From contig CAMZMU010000040.1 in NCBI GenBank assembly GCA_947311845.1, forward strand, positions 55,807,360 to 55,871,359: 64,000 nucleotides of DNA, given 5' to 3'. The notes below the pieces were generated by a model. The model made no database searches and was not told where the DNA came from. It saw only the letters and a program-made list of their open reading frames with translations. This document shows positions 32,947 to 43,979 of the stretch, piece by piece. The position numbers were made by a program, and so were the translations under genes. Source of the DNA: Poa pratensis. Taxonomy: Eukaryota > Streptophyta > Magnoliopsida > Poales > Poaceae. Each line of letters starts with the position of its first letter. Position 1 is the first letter of the stretch.

Positions 32947-33643
32947 TAGAAGAGGCGATTTTCTGGATCCGCCTGGTCGCCGCACTCTCGCCGTCGCTGG
33001 CCGCGGGATCTCTCTCCCCCCGTCCGCTCCGGCGGCGGGTGGGTGGGGGATCCCCGGACCTCTTCGTGTGTATAGAGTTGGGGCGAGCGGGTTCCCGCCG
33101 GCGGCGCTGAGGAGGCGGTGGTGCGGTTGGTGGGTGTTTTGGTGTCGGCGACCTTCCCCTCCGGCGGTGGAGCTCCGGTGGTGCTCCGTCGAGTGGTGGC
33201 TGACCTGTCCGTGCTCGTGGATCCTCGGATCTGCTGTGTGCGGTCTCCCCTCTCCGGCGGCCGTGGTGCGGCGGCGCTGGAGAGGCGTTTCGGGTGGAGC
33301 TGGTCAAGATTGGTGGCCTCCGGCTGCGTCGACGACGATGACGGCTGCGGCAAAGCGGCGTGGAAGGGCCGGGGGACGTCTGCCCCGCTCGTTCATCGGC
33401 ACAAGTTCCGCCGTGGCGCGGCGGAGGGTCTCGGCGGCGTCTTTCAAGGGCAAATTTTCGCCCAGGCTCTGGTAAGGTGGTGGTTGCCGGTCTTCGTCTT
33501 CTTCGTCGCCGGTGGTGCCGCGGATCTTGGTCCTAGCTCTGCTTCATCCTCTTCGTATTGTACTTTCTCTGTTCTTGTTCTATGTACTGTGTACGTGGAT
33601 TTGTGGTGAATATACGAGGGTGTTTGGATGTGTCAAAAAAAAA
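32947..33643 (+). mobile_element. GC-rich non-coding retroposon with perfect 15-bp duplication
   Basis: agctagctaatacag occurs at 32932-32946 and 33644-33658, exactly flanking a 697-bp insert that ends in GTGTC plus an A run (33635-33643). The insert is GC-rich at the 5' end and T-rich before the tail. Frames at 33068-33475 and 33118-33609 overlap and match no family. Boundaries are exact; the origin (SINE-like, or retrocopy of an RNA) is open. Confidence 0.88.
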
Positions 33644-33658
33644 AGCTAGCTAATACAG

Positions 33659-34900
33659 GCAACGATAAAGAAAAAAATGCCTCCATCTAGCACCCATGGT
33701 GATATTAGGGACTTCCCAACCCTAGCTAGACGCTTCTTTTAGTCGGGGCATCTCCAATAGTTTGTTGGTTAAGTTGGTGGTAAAAATAGTTATGTCATCA
33801 ACCCTATAGCGGACTCACAAAGTTTGGCGACTCCGGGTCATGCAGATATGACGTGGAGTGGTCGTGGATGGCAAATGTGTCTCATAACGTGGCCGTATGT
33901 GGTATTCGTGTTAAAATGTCAAGGCTAGGTGGTATGGAGTTACCAGCATGGTAAGTGAGATGGTAGCATCGACTTCGATTTGGTGCTACCTTCGAGTATT
34001 GTTTCTTGATATCTAGAGTGAAAATACTGGGTTTGCCCTTCGTTGCTTGTACCTGGCAACACTGCTTCCCCTACCAGAATGAGGTTAGTTGCTCTCAAAT
34101 ATACTCTCTACGGTGAAAACTCATGATCAAACCTTCAATGGTCGCATCTGGCAAATGCAGTTTGTGCACTCGCAGTTGGTAGTCAAATCAGAATTAGTGG
34201 AATGCGACCGGGCACACACTATAGACCTCAAGCTTATATCCTTCTCTTCAAGCTCTATGTCTTCATTAGAAAGGTCTCCGATTATTCTTGGAGGTGTTTG
34301 CAGTTGGAGGGCCTTTTCTGTGGTCCGAGTGTTTGCTAATGGAGAAAATTGAACCTATAGGCTGTTGGTGTGCGATGGTGGTCATGTTGTTTTCTTTTTC
34401 TTCCTAATATTTTTATACATTTCTAAGAATAATTTCTATGCATCTGCAAGCCCTCTTGAAGTTGCGTCGTGCGGGTGTAGTATTTTTGTATCCATCGCCC
34501 TGTGTCAGCTAGCTAGCTAGCTAGCTAGGGCGCTCCGTGTCACTTTCCACTGGCCCATTCCATTCTATATATACGTAGGACGGAGCAATGGGCGCGGGGA
34601 AGGGAGTCGAAGTTCTGGCTCCAATGGCAGCCTGATTAAGGAGACCTACACGGCATGCAAGCACCACGGCGGCCATGGCCAGGCATACATGCACGAAGCT
34701 GGCCGGCCATTGGCACCTTTCCCCATAGACCATGCGACTCTAAGTCAGGAAGAGAAGCCAGATGCGGTGACCAGGGGAGGCACTCACCGTTTTGATTAAC
34801 AATGGTGGCAGGTACATGCCACCGGTCGAGTGCTGCATTGCCGTTTGTCGGAGAAGAAAAACGAAAGTGCTATGGAGAGCACCGAAGAAAACGTGTGCCC
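33659..34900. other. Intergenic, no gene recognised
   Basis: Contains a (GCTA)n stretch at about 34507-34528 and a TATA-like CTATATATACG near 34565. That is followed only by a 12-codon frame on plus and a 70-codon frame of unknown type on minus (34521-34733). No supported gene. Confidence 0.45.
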
Positions 34901-34905
34901 GATTT

Positions 34906-35583
34906 AGGGGTGGGGAGCTGGTAGCGAATAATCCGAATTATTTGATATTCGTATTTGAGAAATTGAAAATGGATGTGGTATTATCTGAATCTGGACAAAA
35001 ATGAAAAAGAATGTGGTAAATATCCGGATCTGTTTTTACAAATACAAATATGGTACAGTATTGAATTTTGACATAAATATGGATATTGGAATGGAGATAT
35101 AAACTTATGTTAGCCAATTTAATAAGAGCATTGCTATACGTACGACACTATTTGTACGATCATCGTCCAACACACACCGCATCAATCCGTTCGTAAGTGG
35201 CATCAAATGTCGGATACGGAAGTGTCGTACGTTCAGTAGTTCCGATTTAATAACTCTAGCCGGGTATGCAAATTACCCAACCTAAAAAGCTAACAAAGTG
35301 ATCAAATGTATTTTTTCTGCGATTGGACTTGAAACTATTGCGTATTATATCACTATATTTATCTCTGTACTATTCTATGGTTGACTCATTGTAAGACACG
35401 AGTTTATATTCGTGTTTGTTCTGAAATAACAAAACATCTGATTCGCATCCATACGCGAGTAATATCCGCTCCGCATTCATATTCAACAACATCCATATTT
35501 ATATTCATATTTGTTTTGAAAATATGAAAATGGATATGGGAAAAGCACTATCCGATGTGTATCCGATCCATTTCCACCCCTGA
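34906..35583. mobile_element. hAT-like TIR element, AT-rich
   Basis: The left end TAGGGGTGGGGAGC and the inverted right end CAGGGGTGGAAATGG are of the CAGGGGTGG type seen in grass hAT elements. The interior is full of ATATTCG/CATATTT segments, with no transposase frame. No 8-bp duplication could be confirmed. Confidence 0.5.
35126..35244. mobile_element. Mutator-type MITE (119 bp) nested in the hAT-like element
   Basis: The 9-mer atttaataa is repeated at 35117-35125 and 35245-35253. The insert has inverted ends that share ACGTACGACACT. A 9-bp duplication is the Mutator signature. Confidence 0.7.
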
Positions 35584-36209
35584 CAGGATTGCAGGTACAA
35601 TGAACACATAAGCTGATGGCAGGAATGTGCTAGTAGCCGCATCAGCATGAATTGGGCAGAGTGCGTATGTGTATAGGTTGTATTGGCGAGAGGAAATAAT
35701 CAGGTAAACAGAGGTGAGGTAGCAAGCATTTTGGATATGAATGTATGGTGCCATGTGAAAGCCCCATTTTGGACATGCATGGTACCATGTGATAAAAGAA
35801 ATACTATGTGGTGGTTATTGACAGTGCTGGTCCCCAGGCCATAGTTGCAACTAAGTTTTTTTTTTAAGAAAAAAGATGCACTAACGGTGTGCTCATCTTT
35901 GCAATGGTTGTTGGAATGATTCTGAGGCGTAGTTGGAAAGATTCATGCCAACGACGATGTCACCAACCCAGAAGGATGCAAGATGATCCGAATGTTGTCA
36001 GGTAGGAGTAGTTCTGAGTTGGATCTGATTATGTTCTGTATGACTAGAGCAGCACTATCTATACATATGTATCTGCCTTTCACCCATTGTAAACAGGGTT
36101 ACTTTCTGCTGATAATTACCAGGGTATCAACAAGGGCGAATGGCTGCAAAAAGGAAGCCACGGAATATACATCTGCGTAAAGGCACTGCCACAAGGGCTC
36201 AAAATGATG
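35584..36209. other. 3' flank of the plastid ATPase gene
   Basis: No gene recognised. It contains the presumed 3' UTR of the minus-strand gene ending at 36210. Confidence 0.4.
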
Positions 36210-39200
36210 CTACTGTGGGAGGAAAGGTAGCCTGGTGACACCACTCTGCGTATAGTCCATGCCATCAGAGTTGTCTGAATCTGTGAGCCCAGGTGCACTT
36301 CCTTGCTCCGGGGCGGCGCCTTCTTCTCTATCCTCGAATTGTGGAAGGATTCTCAGGGAAGCGTTCGGCTTCTGGCCTATGACTTCCCACTTCAGGTTGA
36401 AGCTTTCGACGAGATTCACTTGGGAGGAGATGATGGTTGATGGCCTGGGCAGTAGCTGCACGCTCTCCCCTTTCGGAATAACTACTTGCTCAACTGCTAA
36501 TCTCGCTTCCTGTTACCAAAGAAATAAAAATTCATGTTCAAGAAGGAAGTATCCAGCAGGACAAGACGAATGTGATCATGATACCTCCAAAGCATCGGTT
36601 TCCTCTGATGATCTTACTTCCTCCTTATCTTCAAAATCCATCAACCCATCCATGTGATCATCCACAAGGACACGAAGGGCCCTAGTTATTTGCACCAGGG
36701 AGTTTGTCTACAAAGAAAAGTGAGTAAACACTTGTACTTTAAAAAAATAACAGTGCATTGCACACCAAAAGCGCAGATGCATACCTTAGCGAAGAAAACA
36801 GGTATATCTTGTGATTTCACCACAGCCTGAATCTGAGAATTCTTCTTGAGCTTTGATTGCAAAGCAATCACTGCATCAGCTTCACTGATATTGTACGTCA
36901 AAGTGACCATGTCCTCCAGCTCCAGTTGTTTAATCGCTTGCAAGGCAATTTCCTCGGATATCTAGAACAGCCTATCCAATAAGTTCCAAACTAAGTACTG
37001 AAAATTCTACAAATATTTTTTAAGCAATGAAACGACAGCTAACATAATTCATCAATTCACCACTATCTTGTTGCAGTGACAGGAAAGTGACATAAGTTGT
37101 GAAACAACATAACCCCAAACACACTCACTAGCACCATGCAACACCTTCCAAAATCTTATAAGGCTGCAAGACTGTTTTTCGATTAAGGGTGATCACTATA
37201 CAAAGTGATGGTTGATATCATGGAGACTTTGGTGAGAAGCTTAATTTTTTTTCATACCCTTCAATATTATCCAGCCAAAAGCAATCAATGGCCATACCAA
37301 ATAAGCATCATATTAACACCCAAAGTAAAATCTTAATAAGCATGGAAATGAACTGCAGAAGATCACTATTTTTGTGAGATAAAAATGTACTGAAGATCGC
37401 TGTTAAAATATTGAACATCAAAGAAATGACCTATTGAAAAAATCCGTACCCCATAAGCATATAGATTGAAGCCTGCCTCAGATTCATTAGACGTCTCCAT
37501 ATGTCCATTAGCAGAATCAAGATTAAATGCAGTGTCCAAGCTTGTCCTGGCGTTACTTAGAGAGGCAACTTCAAATTGAGATGCAATTTCATAAGGAACA
37601 CGACCAAACTGATCCTTCTGCGCAGGAACTTCCGGCTGCGCCCGCCCGGTTGAACCCAACTTCCGAATTTCAACATTAGGCATCCTGCCTGCACCAATAA
37701 AACAAAATTTGATCATATTGGCATCACAGCTACACGTGTAGTATGAGAAAAAAATCATAGCATCAAATGTAACATGATAGTGCAGTCAATTAATGGCATA
37801 ATAAGAGAGTACCTGCAAGCAAAGCATCGACTGTAGCTTCCAGACAACGATGGACGCATAACTCAGTTTTTGACACGATCTCTACAGCATATGCGAATGT
37901 TGATGGACCTTTACGCTCTAGTACAGTTTTTTGGCCCCTTCTCCTGCTTGCTTCTTCGTCGCCAAGGGTGACACTCTTACAGAAAGAATGGAGCATATTG
38001 TAATTAAACTTATTGAGAACGAGAAGGATGTAAATTAATAGAATTGGCGAAACGGAAAACAAGTAAAGATCCCCCACAAAAAAAAAACAAGCAAAGATCT
38101 TTTATGCATTGTAGAAACAAAGCAGAATATATGGTAGACCAAATTAGTTGCTGGGTAGTGAACAAACTGTTAGTATTGAAAGTTTCTTACTGAGCCTACT
38201 TGGAAACAGTTTATGGAGAAATCGCTAATTTCAACTTTCATCACACTTCTAAGTGAGTGAATAGCATAAAACCACCACATTTGTGGCCGAATTCACCAAC
38301 TGCCACCAGTTTTCGTTTTCGTAGCGTAAACCCGGTCCAAATTAAACATTTGCCAATAAACACTGATTAGTCGTTTAGCACGGAATGACACCGTTTCTGA
38401 CCAGGGCCATTTTGTCAGGAGTGATTTGGCAGCTTACATGATCTATTTGCTGAGGTGGACGTGGGCCATTCAGCCACCCATTTTTCCACCTCAGCGTGTC
38501 TCCACGTAAGCTGCTATAGCTGACTGTGGGCTCTACCGGTCAGAAACGGTGTCAATCCAAGCTAAACGGCCAATCAGTACTTATTGCGAAATGTTAAGCA
38601 TGGACCGGTTCACGCTACGAAAACGAAAACTGGTGGCATTTCATGAATTCAGCCACATATGTGGCCACAGTGTGTCGCCAAATAACGTTGCCAAATGGGT
38701 ATTTGGCTTTTGGCTACGATTTCCTACGCTGCCAAATTCATTCCCGCAATAAAGAATTGATACCTCTCGTGGAGCTGTTTGAGGTGGGGAAGGAAAGGTT
38801 GAATACCTGGGATTTTTTATATTGATATGCGTCAGTACTGTCAGGAGCTTTGGCGATGGCCACACTGGAAAGTACAAGCAAATTTGGCGATGGTGCTCAG
38901 TATTGCCTAGATGTCAGATTTGGCGATGGCCACATTGTGGCTGCTCTTATGCTATTCACTCCTTTTAAGTAGATAAAGTAATAACCTTCCCTCTGCCATA
39001 AGCCCATAAATAGGTATGGCCTCAGCCCCAGGTATGCAATTCGATATAAGTTTCTATGTTTCAAACCCATTCTTGTCAACAACCAAAGGATTAAAAGGTT
39101 TAGATTGATACACAATCTTGCCATGCTCAGTTTGGAGCATGTAATTTTATATGTTCGTTTTTTGAGCTACATGAACAGCATAACATACTATCACCAAAAC

Positions 39201-40741
39201 AGGGACAGATAATTGGAAGTCCTAGGGATAAGGTTATCTGGATGAACTACATAATTTCTTCACAACTTCAACTGACATAATATAGTTCCTCTTGCTGCAG
39301 TGTGAAAACTGGAAACACAATATTTTCATTACAGTAAACAGAATTAAGTGCAGCATGCCATACCTGTATTCCTCCTACAAGCATATCTAGTGATGGATTC
39401 ATTGTCAAGTTCTCTATTGTTACACCATGAGCAGAGGCAACAAGTTGTATACCCCGCTGTGCAATGGTGCTAGCAGCCATAGCCTCTAGCTTAGTTCCAA
39501 TTTCATCAATGACGATCGCTTGAGGCATATGGTTTTCCACAGCTTCTATCAACACCTGATTGATATTAAAGAAACATAATGAACATACACTGCTAAGTGG
39601 TGTACTAAAAAGAGGACATCAGTGTTCAGGACATGTATAGAATGATCTGACACACTACATAAACAGGTACATCTGTTTTAAGCATGCATGGCAACACCGG
39701 GCAATAGGTCTGTGAGTATTACAATAAAACATATACAATTGCGCATACTTCAGACGGCAATAGGGTATACTTCAAGAGAACAGACCTTATGCTGCATTTC
39801 TTGGTTAGGCACTTGCAACCTACGGGCATTGCCTATTCCTGGGTGAGGAATATCACCATCTCCACCTATCTCATTAGATGTATCAACAATCATCACCCGC
39901 TTATCATAATCATCTGCTAGCATACGGGCAATTTCTCTGCAAGATGAAGCAATAATTTGATGCTTAAATTAACATACAAACTCTCCTGGTTATAGTTGGT
40001 CGTTACACATACGTATCCATCCCTGGTACACAATGTAGAGGTTCATTAATCCAAGGCTACCTTATGACAGTTGTCTTCCCCACTCCAGGTGGGCCGATGA
40101 GCAGCAACGATCCACCATCCTTCACCAAATCCTGAAGCAAATTAGCACTTCCTGCCACAGCCCTCCCGACGCGGCAAGTCAATCCCACAATGTCTCCCTT
40201 CCTGTTCCTTATCGCGCTGATCCGGTGCAGTGTACGGCTAATTCCGGCACGGTTGTCCCCTCCAAAATCCCCAACCTACCAAAGACAGATAAGCTAAATT
40301 GGGCGATTCTCATAATGCAGCTGCAGCAGTTTATAACGGTCAGTCGTGGTATGTGAGGTTGACCTTGGCGTTGGCGTGGTGGAGATCTTCGAAGGAGATG
40401 GGGCGGTCGGAGAGGAGGAAGTCGCCGGAGGGGAAGCGGGCGAGCGGGGGGCGGCCGAGGTCCATGACCACCTCCACCAGCTCGGGGAGCTCCGGGTGGT
40501 CCTCCACCCGGCGCCGCAGCTCCCCAGGGAGCAGCTCCAGGAGCCTTCCCAGCTCATCTTCGAACCCCTCCGCCCCCGCGGTCTCGCCCTGCGTGGCGCG
40601 CAGAGGAGCGCGGCGGAGGGAGAGGGGGCGAGCGGTGACTGGGCAGGACGTGACTGAGGCGAAGCGGCGGGGGGACGGGAGAGGGAGTGGGCACGGTGGG
40701 ATGAGGGAGACCCGCAGGCGGAAGTGGAGCGGCGGCGGCAT
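36210..40741 (-). CDS. Plastid P-loop ATPase of the Ycf45/SpoIIIAA family (SPD1-like), nine exons
   Basis: Exons on the minus strand: 40741-40364, 40275-40061, 39936-39786, 39555-39364, 37975-37813, 37688-37450, 36961-36785, 36707-36618 and 36509-36210. All have GT/AG borders and together give 634 residues, similar to Arabidopsis At3g10420 (SPD1, needed for seedling plastid development). The Arg/Ser/Pro-rich N-terminus looks like a transit peptide. The AAA+ core starts with [12 protein letters not shown]. Walker A is GPPGVGKT (187-194), VMIVD lies near 212-216 and the acidic IVIDE near 262-266. The open frame extends upstream to 40804 only through a GTG, so the first ATG at 40741 is chosen. 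For exon 8 the donor GAA/gtaaga at 36618 keeps the frame into exon 9; a later GT at 36585 would not. The gene carries no break. A MITE sits in intron 4, and a retroposon lies 187 bases upstream. Confidence 0.9.
38271..38670. mobile_element. MITE in intron 4 of the SPD1-like gene
   Basis: The left arm (CACATTTGTGGCCGAATTC, then CCACCAGTTTTCGTTTTCG) matches the inverted right arm (CACATATGTGGCTGAATTC, then CCACCAGTTTTCGTTTTCG). The arms are about 60-70 bp with a non-coding centre. It lies deep in the 1.4-kb intron and does not touch splice sites. Confidence 0.8.
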
Positions 40742-40940
40742 CGCGGCGGCCGCGGGCACGAGTGGAGGGGAAGAGCTGAGGATGGGTGGGCGCGGGAGGC
40801 TCACTGTCGTTCATGTGTAACCGTCACGCGGCAATGGACGATCGGAGCCAACAGCGGCTGGATTGAACCATTGGACGGTCAGGATCGCCAGGGCACCCAC
40901 ACGAGACACGGCTACTTGGTGGCAATATTCTGGTTACACT

Positions 40941-41684
40941 ATTCTCCTCTCTCTCTCCAACAACCTTAAGAGCGGTTCCAAGTCCGCCGCCGATAATTCA
41001 ACCGCTTCCCTTCATCTCCGATCGCCGTTCCGACGTCGCGAGAGGGAGGGGAGGTCTGGCTCGTGTGTGTGCGTGTTTAGTCCTAGTTTTCTCTATGTTT
41101 TCGAATTTTCTCCGTTTATGGATAATGGTCTCCCAGCCCATGCTCTACTCGTCAGAGGTGTTGCTGGCGTCGAGAGGCTTGTGAAGTCTAAGTTATTGGA
41201 GCGATTTCGATCTGGCGTTGCGTCTTGGTATGGCGGCGGGGATGAGTCGCTCTTTGGAGTGTGGCGGTGTTGACTGCTCCGGACCTGTGAAAACTGGTGA
41301 GGGATCCGGCCGCCTGTTGAAGGGCGAGGTGGCGTTGACCTCGGATCCGACGTTGAAAATGCTTGGAGGGCTCCTCCGGTCGATGTTCTTTATCGGGCTA
41401 GATCCACTCTTACGGGGCTGGTGGCTATCACGGCTCGTTAACGCCTCATAACTAGATAACAAGGGGTTTCTTCAATGTCAAGATGTGGGTCAACTGTTGG
41501 TGCTCTTCTTTTCCGGCGATGGTGAAGGACGTGTGTGCTTGATAGTTGCGGCGAGGCGGTATGCAGCAGTACAATCGTTTCAGTCCTCCTAGTTTTATGT
41601 TACTTGTATTTGTATCAACTATGTGTCTGGACTATTATCATACAAGTAATGTATGCCTACGGGCGTACATCGTCAAAAAAAAAG
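40941..41684 (+). mobile_element. GC-rich non-coding retroposon with perfect 13-bp duplication, just upstream of the SPD1-like gene
   Basis: ttctggttacact occurs at 40928-40940 and 41685-41697. The 744-bp insert ends in CGTC plus nine A and a G. Like the one at 32947 it is GC-rich first and AT-rich toward the tail, without a convincing protein. Its start lies about 190 bases from the ATG of the divergent SPD1-like gene, so it is in or beside that promoter. Confidence 0.87.
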
Positions 41685-41697
41685 TTCTGGTTACACT

Positions 41698-42300
41698 TCA
41701 GAGTGATTCTTTGACGCCTCACTTTATGCAGGATCATCATCTTATGTGAGTCCGTCTAAAATCAATTATATACGTATAGGCGCTTATCACCTCTCAATAA
41801 AGCCTTGCGTAATGATTTTTGACCTTCATAATGTTCATGGTTCATGGATCAAATTATTTTGTGGATTTGGTTTCATTTACCTGTCTACTGTAAGTTTTGA
41901 TGAGACATATCTTATGTCTTTCAAACATGAATTTGATCTTTGACAAACAGAGGGTATAACCATCCTCTAGGAATTCTATCGTTCAACTTTTTTTCTCCGA
42001 CCTTTATCAATCAGATTTGGTTTTCAAGTTGGCTCACGCTTTTTCTCAAAAGTAGGAGCCATACACCCCCAATTTTCATTTATCATGAAAATTGATAAAT
42101 ACAAAGTTCATAAACTTTATCCTCCCAGGGCACGAGCCCACTCCACGGTGTTTTCCAAGTTTGCTCAGCAACACCCAACACCCAAACTACTCAGTACAAC
42201 CATCTAGCTCAGAACACCAATGCACTACAGGGTCTAAAACATACACTCTACATCAACATAACAGTAACTATCTTCTGGCGCCAAAAATACATTCCAGGAG
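41698..42300. other. Intergenic, no gene recognised
   Basis: AT-rich DNA between the retroposon and the LINE tail. A short inverted repeat (ATTTTCAT near 42073, ATGAAAAT near 42085) is the only structure seen. Confidence 0.45.
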
Positions 42301-42301
42301 A

Positions 42302-43979
42302 TTTTTTTTAGACTCTGGTTAGCCGCAACGCTATCGGCCCCCAGCCCTGCCTTCGATGGAAGCACTTAGTTGCCACCAGAATGAGCATTCTTGCTCCTAT
42401 GCGTTGTACTTCTCGTAGTTTTGATCTCTGCAAACCAACTCAGTAAATTATGTAGTTAACAATCTGAAATACTATCGTAGTGGGGACAGCAAACTCCGTT
42501 GAAGCGGGCATCATTTCTGGATTTCCAGATTTCCCACAACAACGCAGCCACGCCTGACGAAATCAGCTACCTATCTCTAACCTTAAACATTTCCAACCAT
42601 GCAGGCAGCATGTCAAAATTAACATGAACATAAACCAAATTAAACTCACATCTCACTACACCCATATGTGTATCTAGCAACCAAGCAGCTGGAAAATAAA
42701 TGATCTATAGTATCTACATTGCCACAGAACATGCACTTGTTAGAACCTTTCCAACTGTTGCTAACATAACACTTTTTGTCAAAATAATTTTCTAGAAGCA
42801 AGCCATAAGAAAACCTTAACCTTAAGTGGAATCTTTATGAACCACAACTTCCTATATGGAACTTGTACCTGGGAAGTTTTCAGCGCCGTATATAAAGACT
42901 TGACAGAAAACTGGCGTGATTTAGTTAGTAACCACCTACATCTATCTTCATCATCATTTAAACGTACCTCCGAACACATGTCATGTAACTTAAAATACAT
43001 ATCGGCAAGCTCTTCCCATAAGTTCTTCATAAAATGAAACACACCTCCAACCATCAAGGAAAACTTTTGCTACACTAACTTGTTTTGCATGTGACAAATT
43101 ATAAGAAAATGCAGAGGTTTATCTCCTAGCCAGAGATCCTCACAAAAGATAGTTCTCAAGGCATTACTAATTTGCTTTCTACAGTAGCTAAAAAATACAT
43201 CTGTAGCATTCATTACACCGTACCAGAAATGAGAATGCATAGGTTTGAATTTAACATGAGCAAAGGAATGAGTATGTAAGTATTTAGATCTAATCAGTTG
43301 CTGCCATAAACCCTCCTCATTCTCAATTTTTCACAGCCATTTGCATAGCAAACATATATTCATTATTTTTAAATCTATAACGCCTAGACCCTCTTGATCT
43401 TTTGGTCTACACACTTCCTCCCACTTTACTAGATGGTATTTTTTTAACCCTCTTCTTCATTGCAAAGCAATCTCTTCCTAAAAAATTCCATTCTTTTGCA
43501 AGAACCTTGGTTAAAAAGAAAAAGGAGAGGATATATAAAGATACATTACTAAGACAAGACCTAATTAAAATTAATCTATCACCATATGAAGTGTATTTAC
43601 CCATTCAAGAACCAGAATTTTTCTACTTTATCCTCAGAAGGTTTCCAATCTATTTTTCTAAGCTTTTTATTATGCATCGTAAGACCTAAATATTTAAAAG
43701 GAAACACACCCTCAACACAAGCAAAAATTGTAGTAAACTCTACTTTCCTATTTGTTGCTTCTCCACACGAGAAAATCTCACTTTTCATAAATTGATCTTA
43801 AGATTAGACAAATGCTCAAACATGCACATAATTTTCTTTAAGTTTCTAGTAGAGTCCAAAACATAAAAATCATGTCGTCCGCACATAACTAAACCATCAT
43901 CTACTAAATCCGAAATTAGAGGTTTTATAGGACCATCATCCTTAGCTCTATCTACTACGACTGACAAAACATCTATAGC
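42302..43979 (-). mobile_element. Outer LINE, 3' half
   Basis: Minus-strand fragments encode the reverse-transcriptase C-terminal part (FPFKYLGLTMHNKKLRKIDW near 43600-43700), the zf-RVT region (KLWFIKIPLKVKVFLWLASRK near 42790-42860, then CMFCGNVDTIDHLF-x4-C near 42700-42740) and a 3' tail with an A run at 42302-42309. Frames break repeatedly. The 5' half lies at 56398-58020, beyond a 12.4-kb insertion. Confidence 0.82.

Noticed and set aside
33068..33609. 135- and 163-codon frames
   Set aside because: They lie within the 697-bp retroposon, mutually overlapping and without family resemblance.
34521..34733. 70-codon minus-strand frame with a hydrophobic stretch
   Set aside because: Could be mistaken for a small secreted protein, but no TATA lies on the right side and it runs into low-information sequence.
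40742..40804. Upstream extension of the SPD1-like frame to 40804
   Set aside because: The codon there is GTG, not ATG. The first ATG in frame is 40741, and the nearby ATG at 40814 is in another frame.
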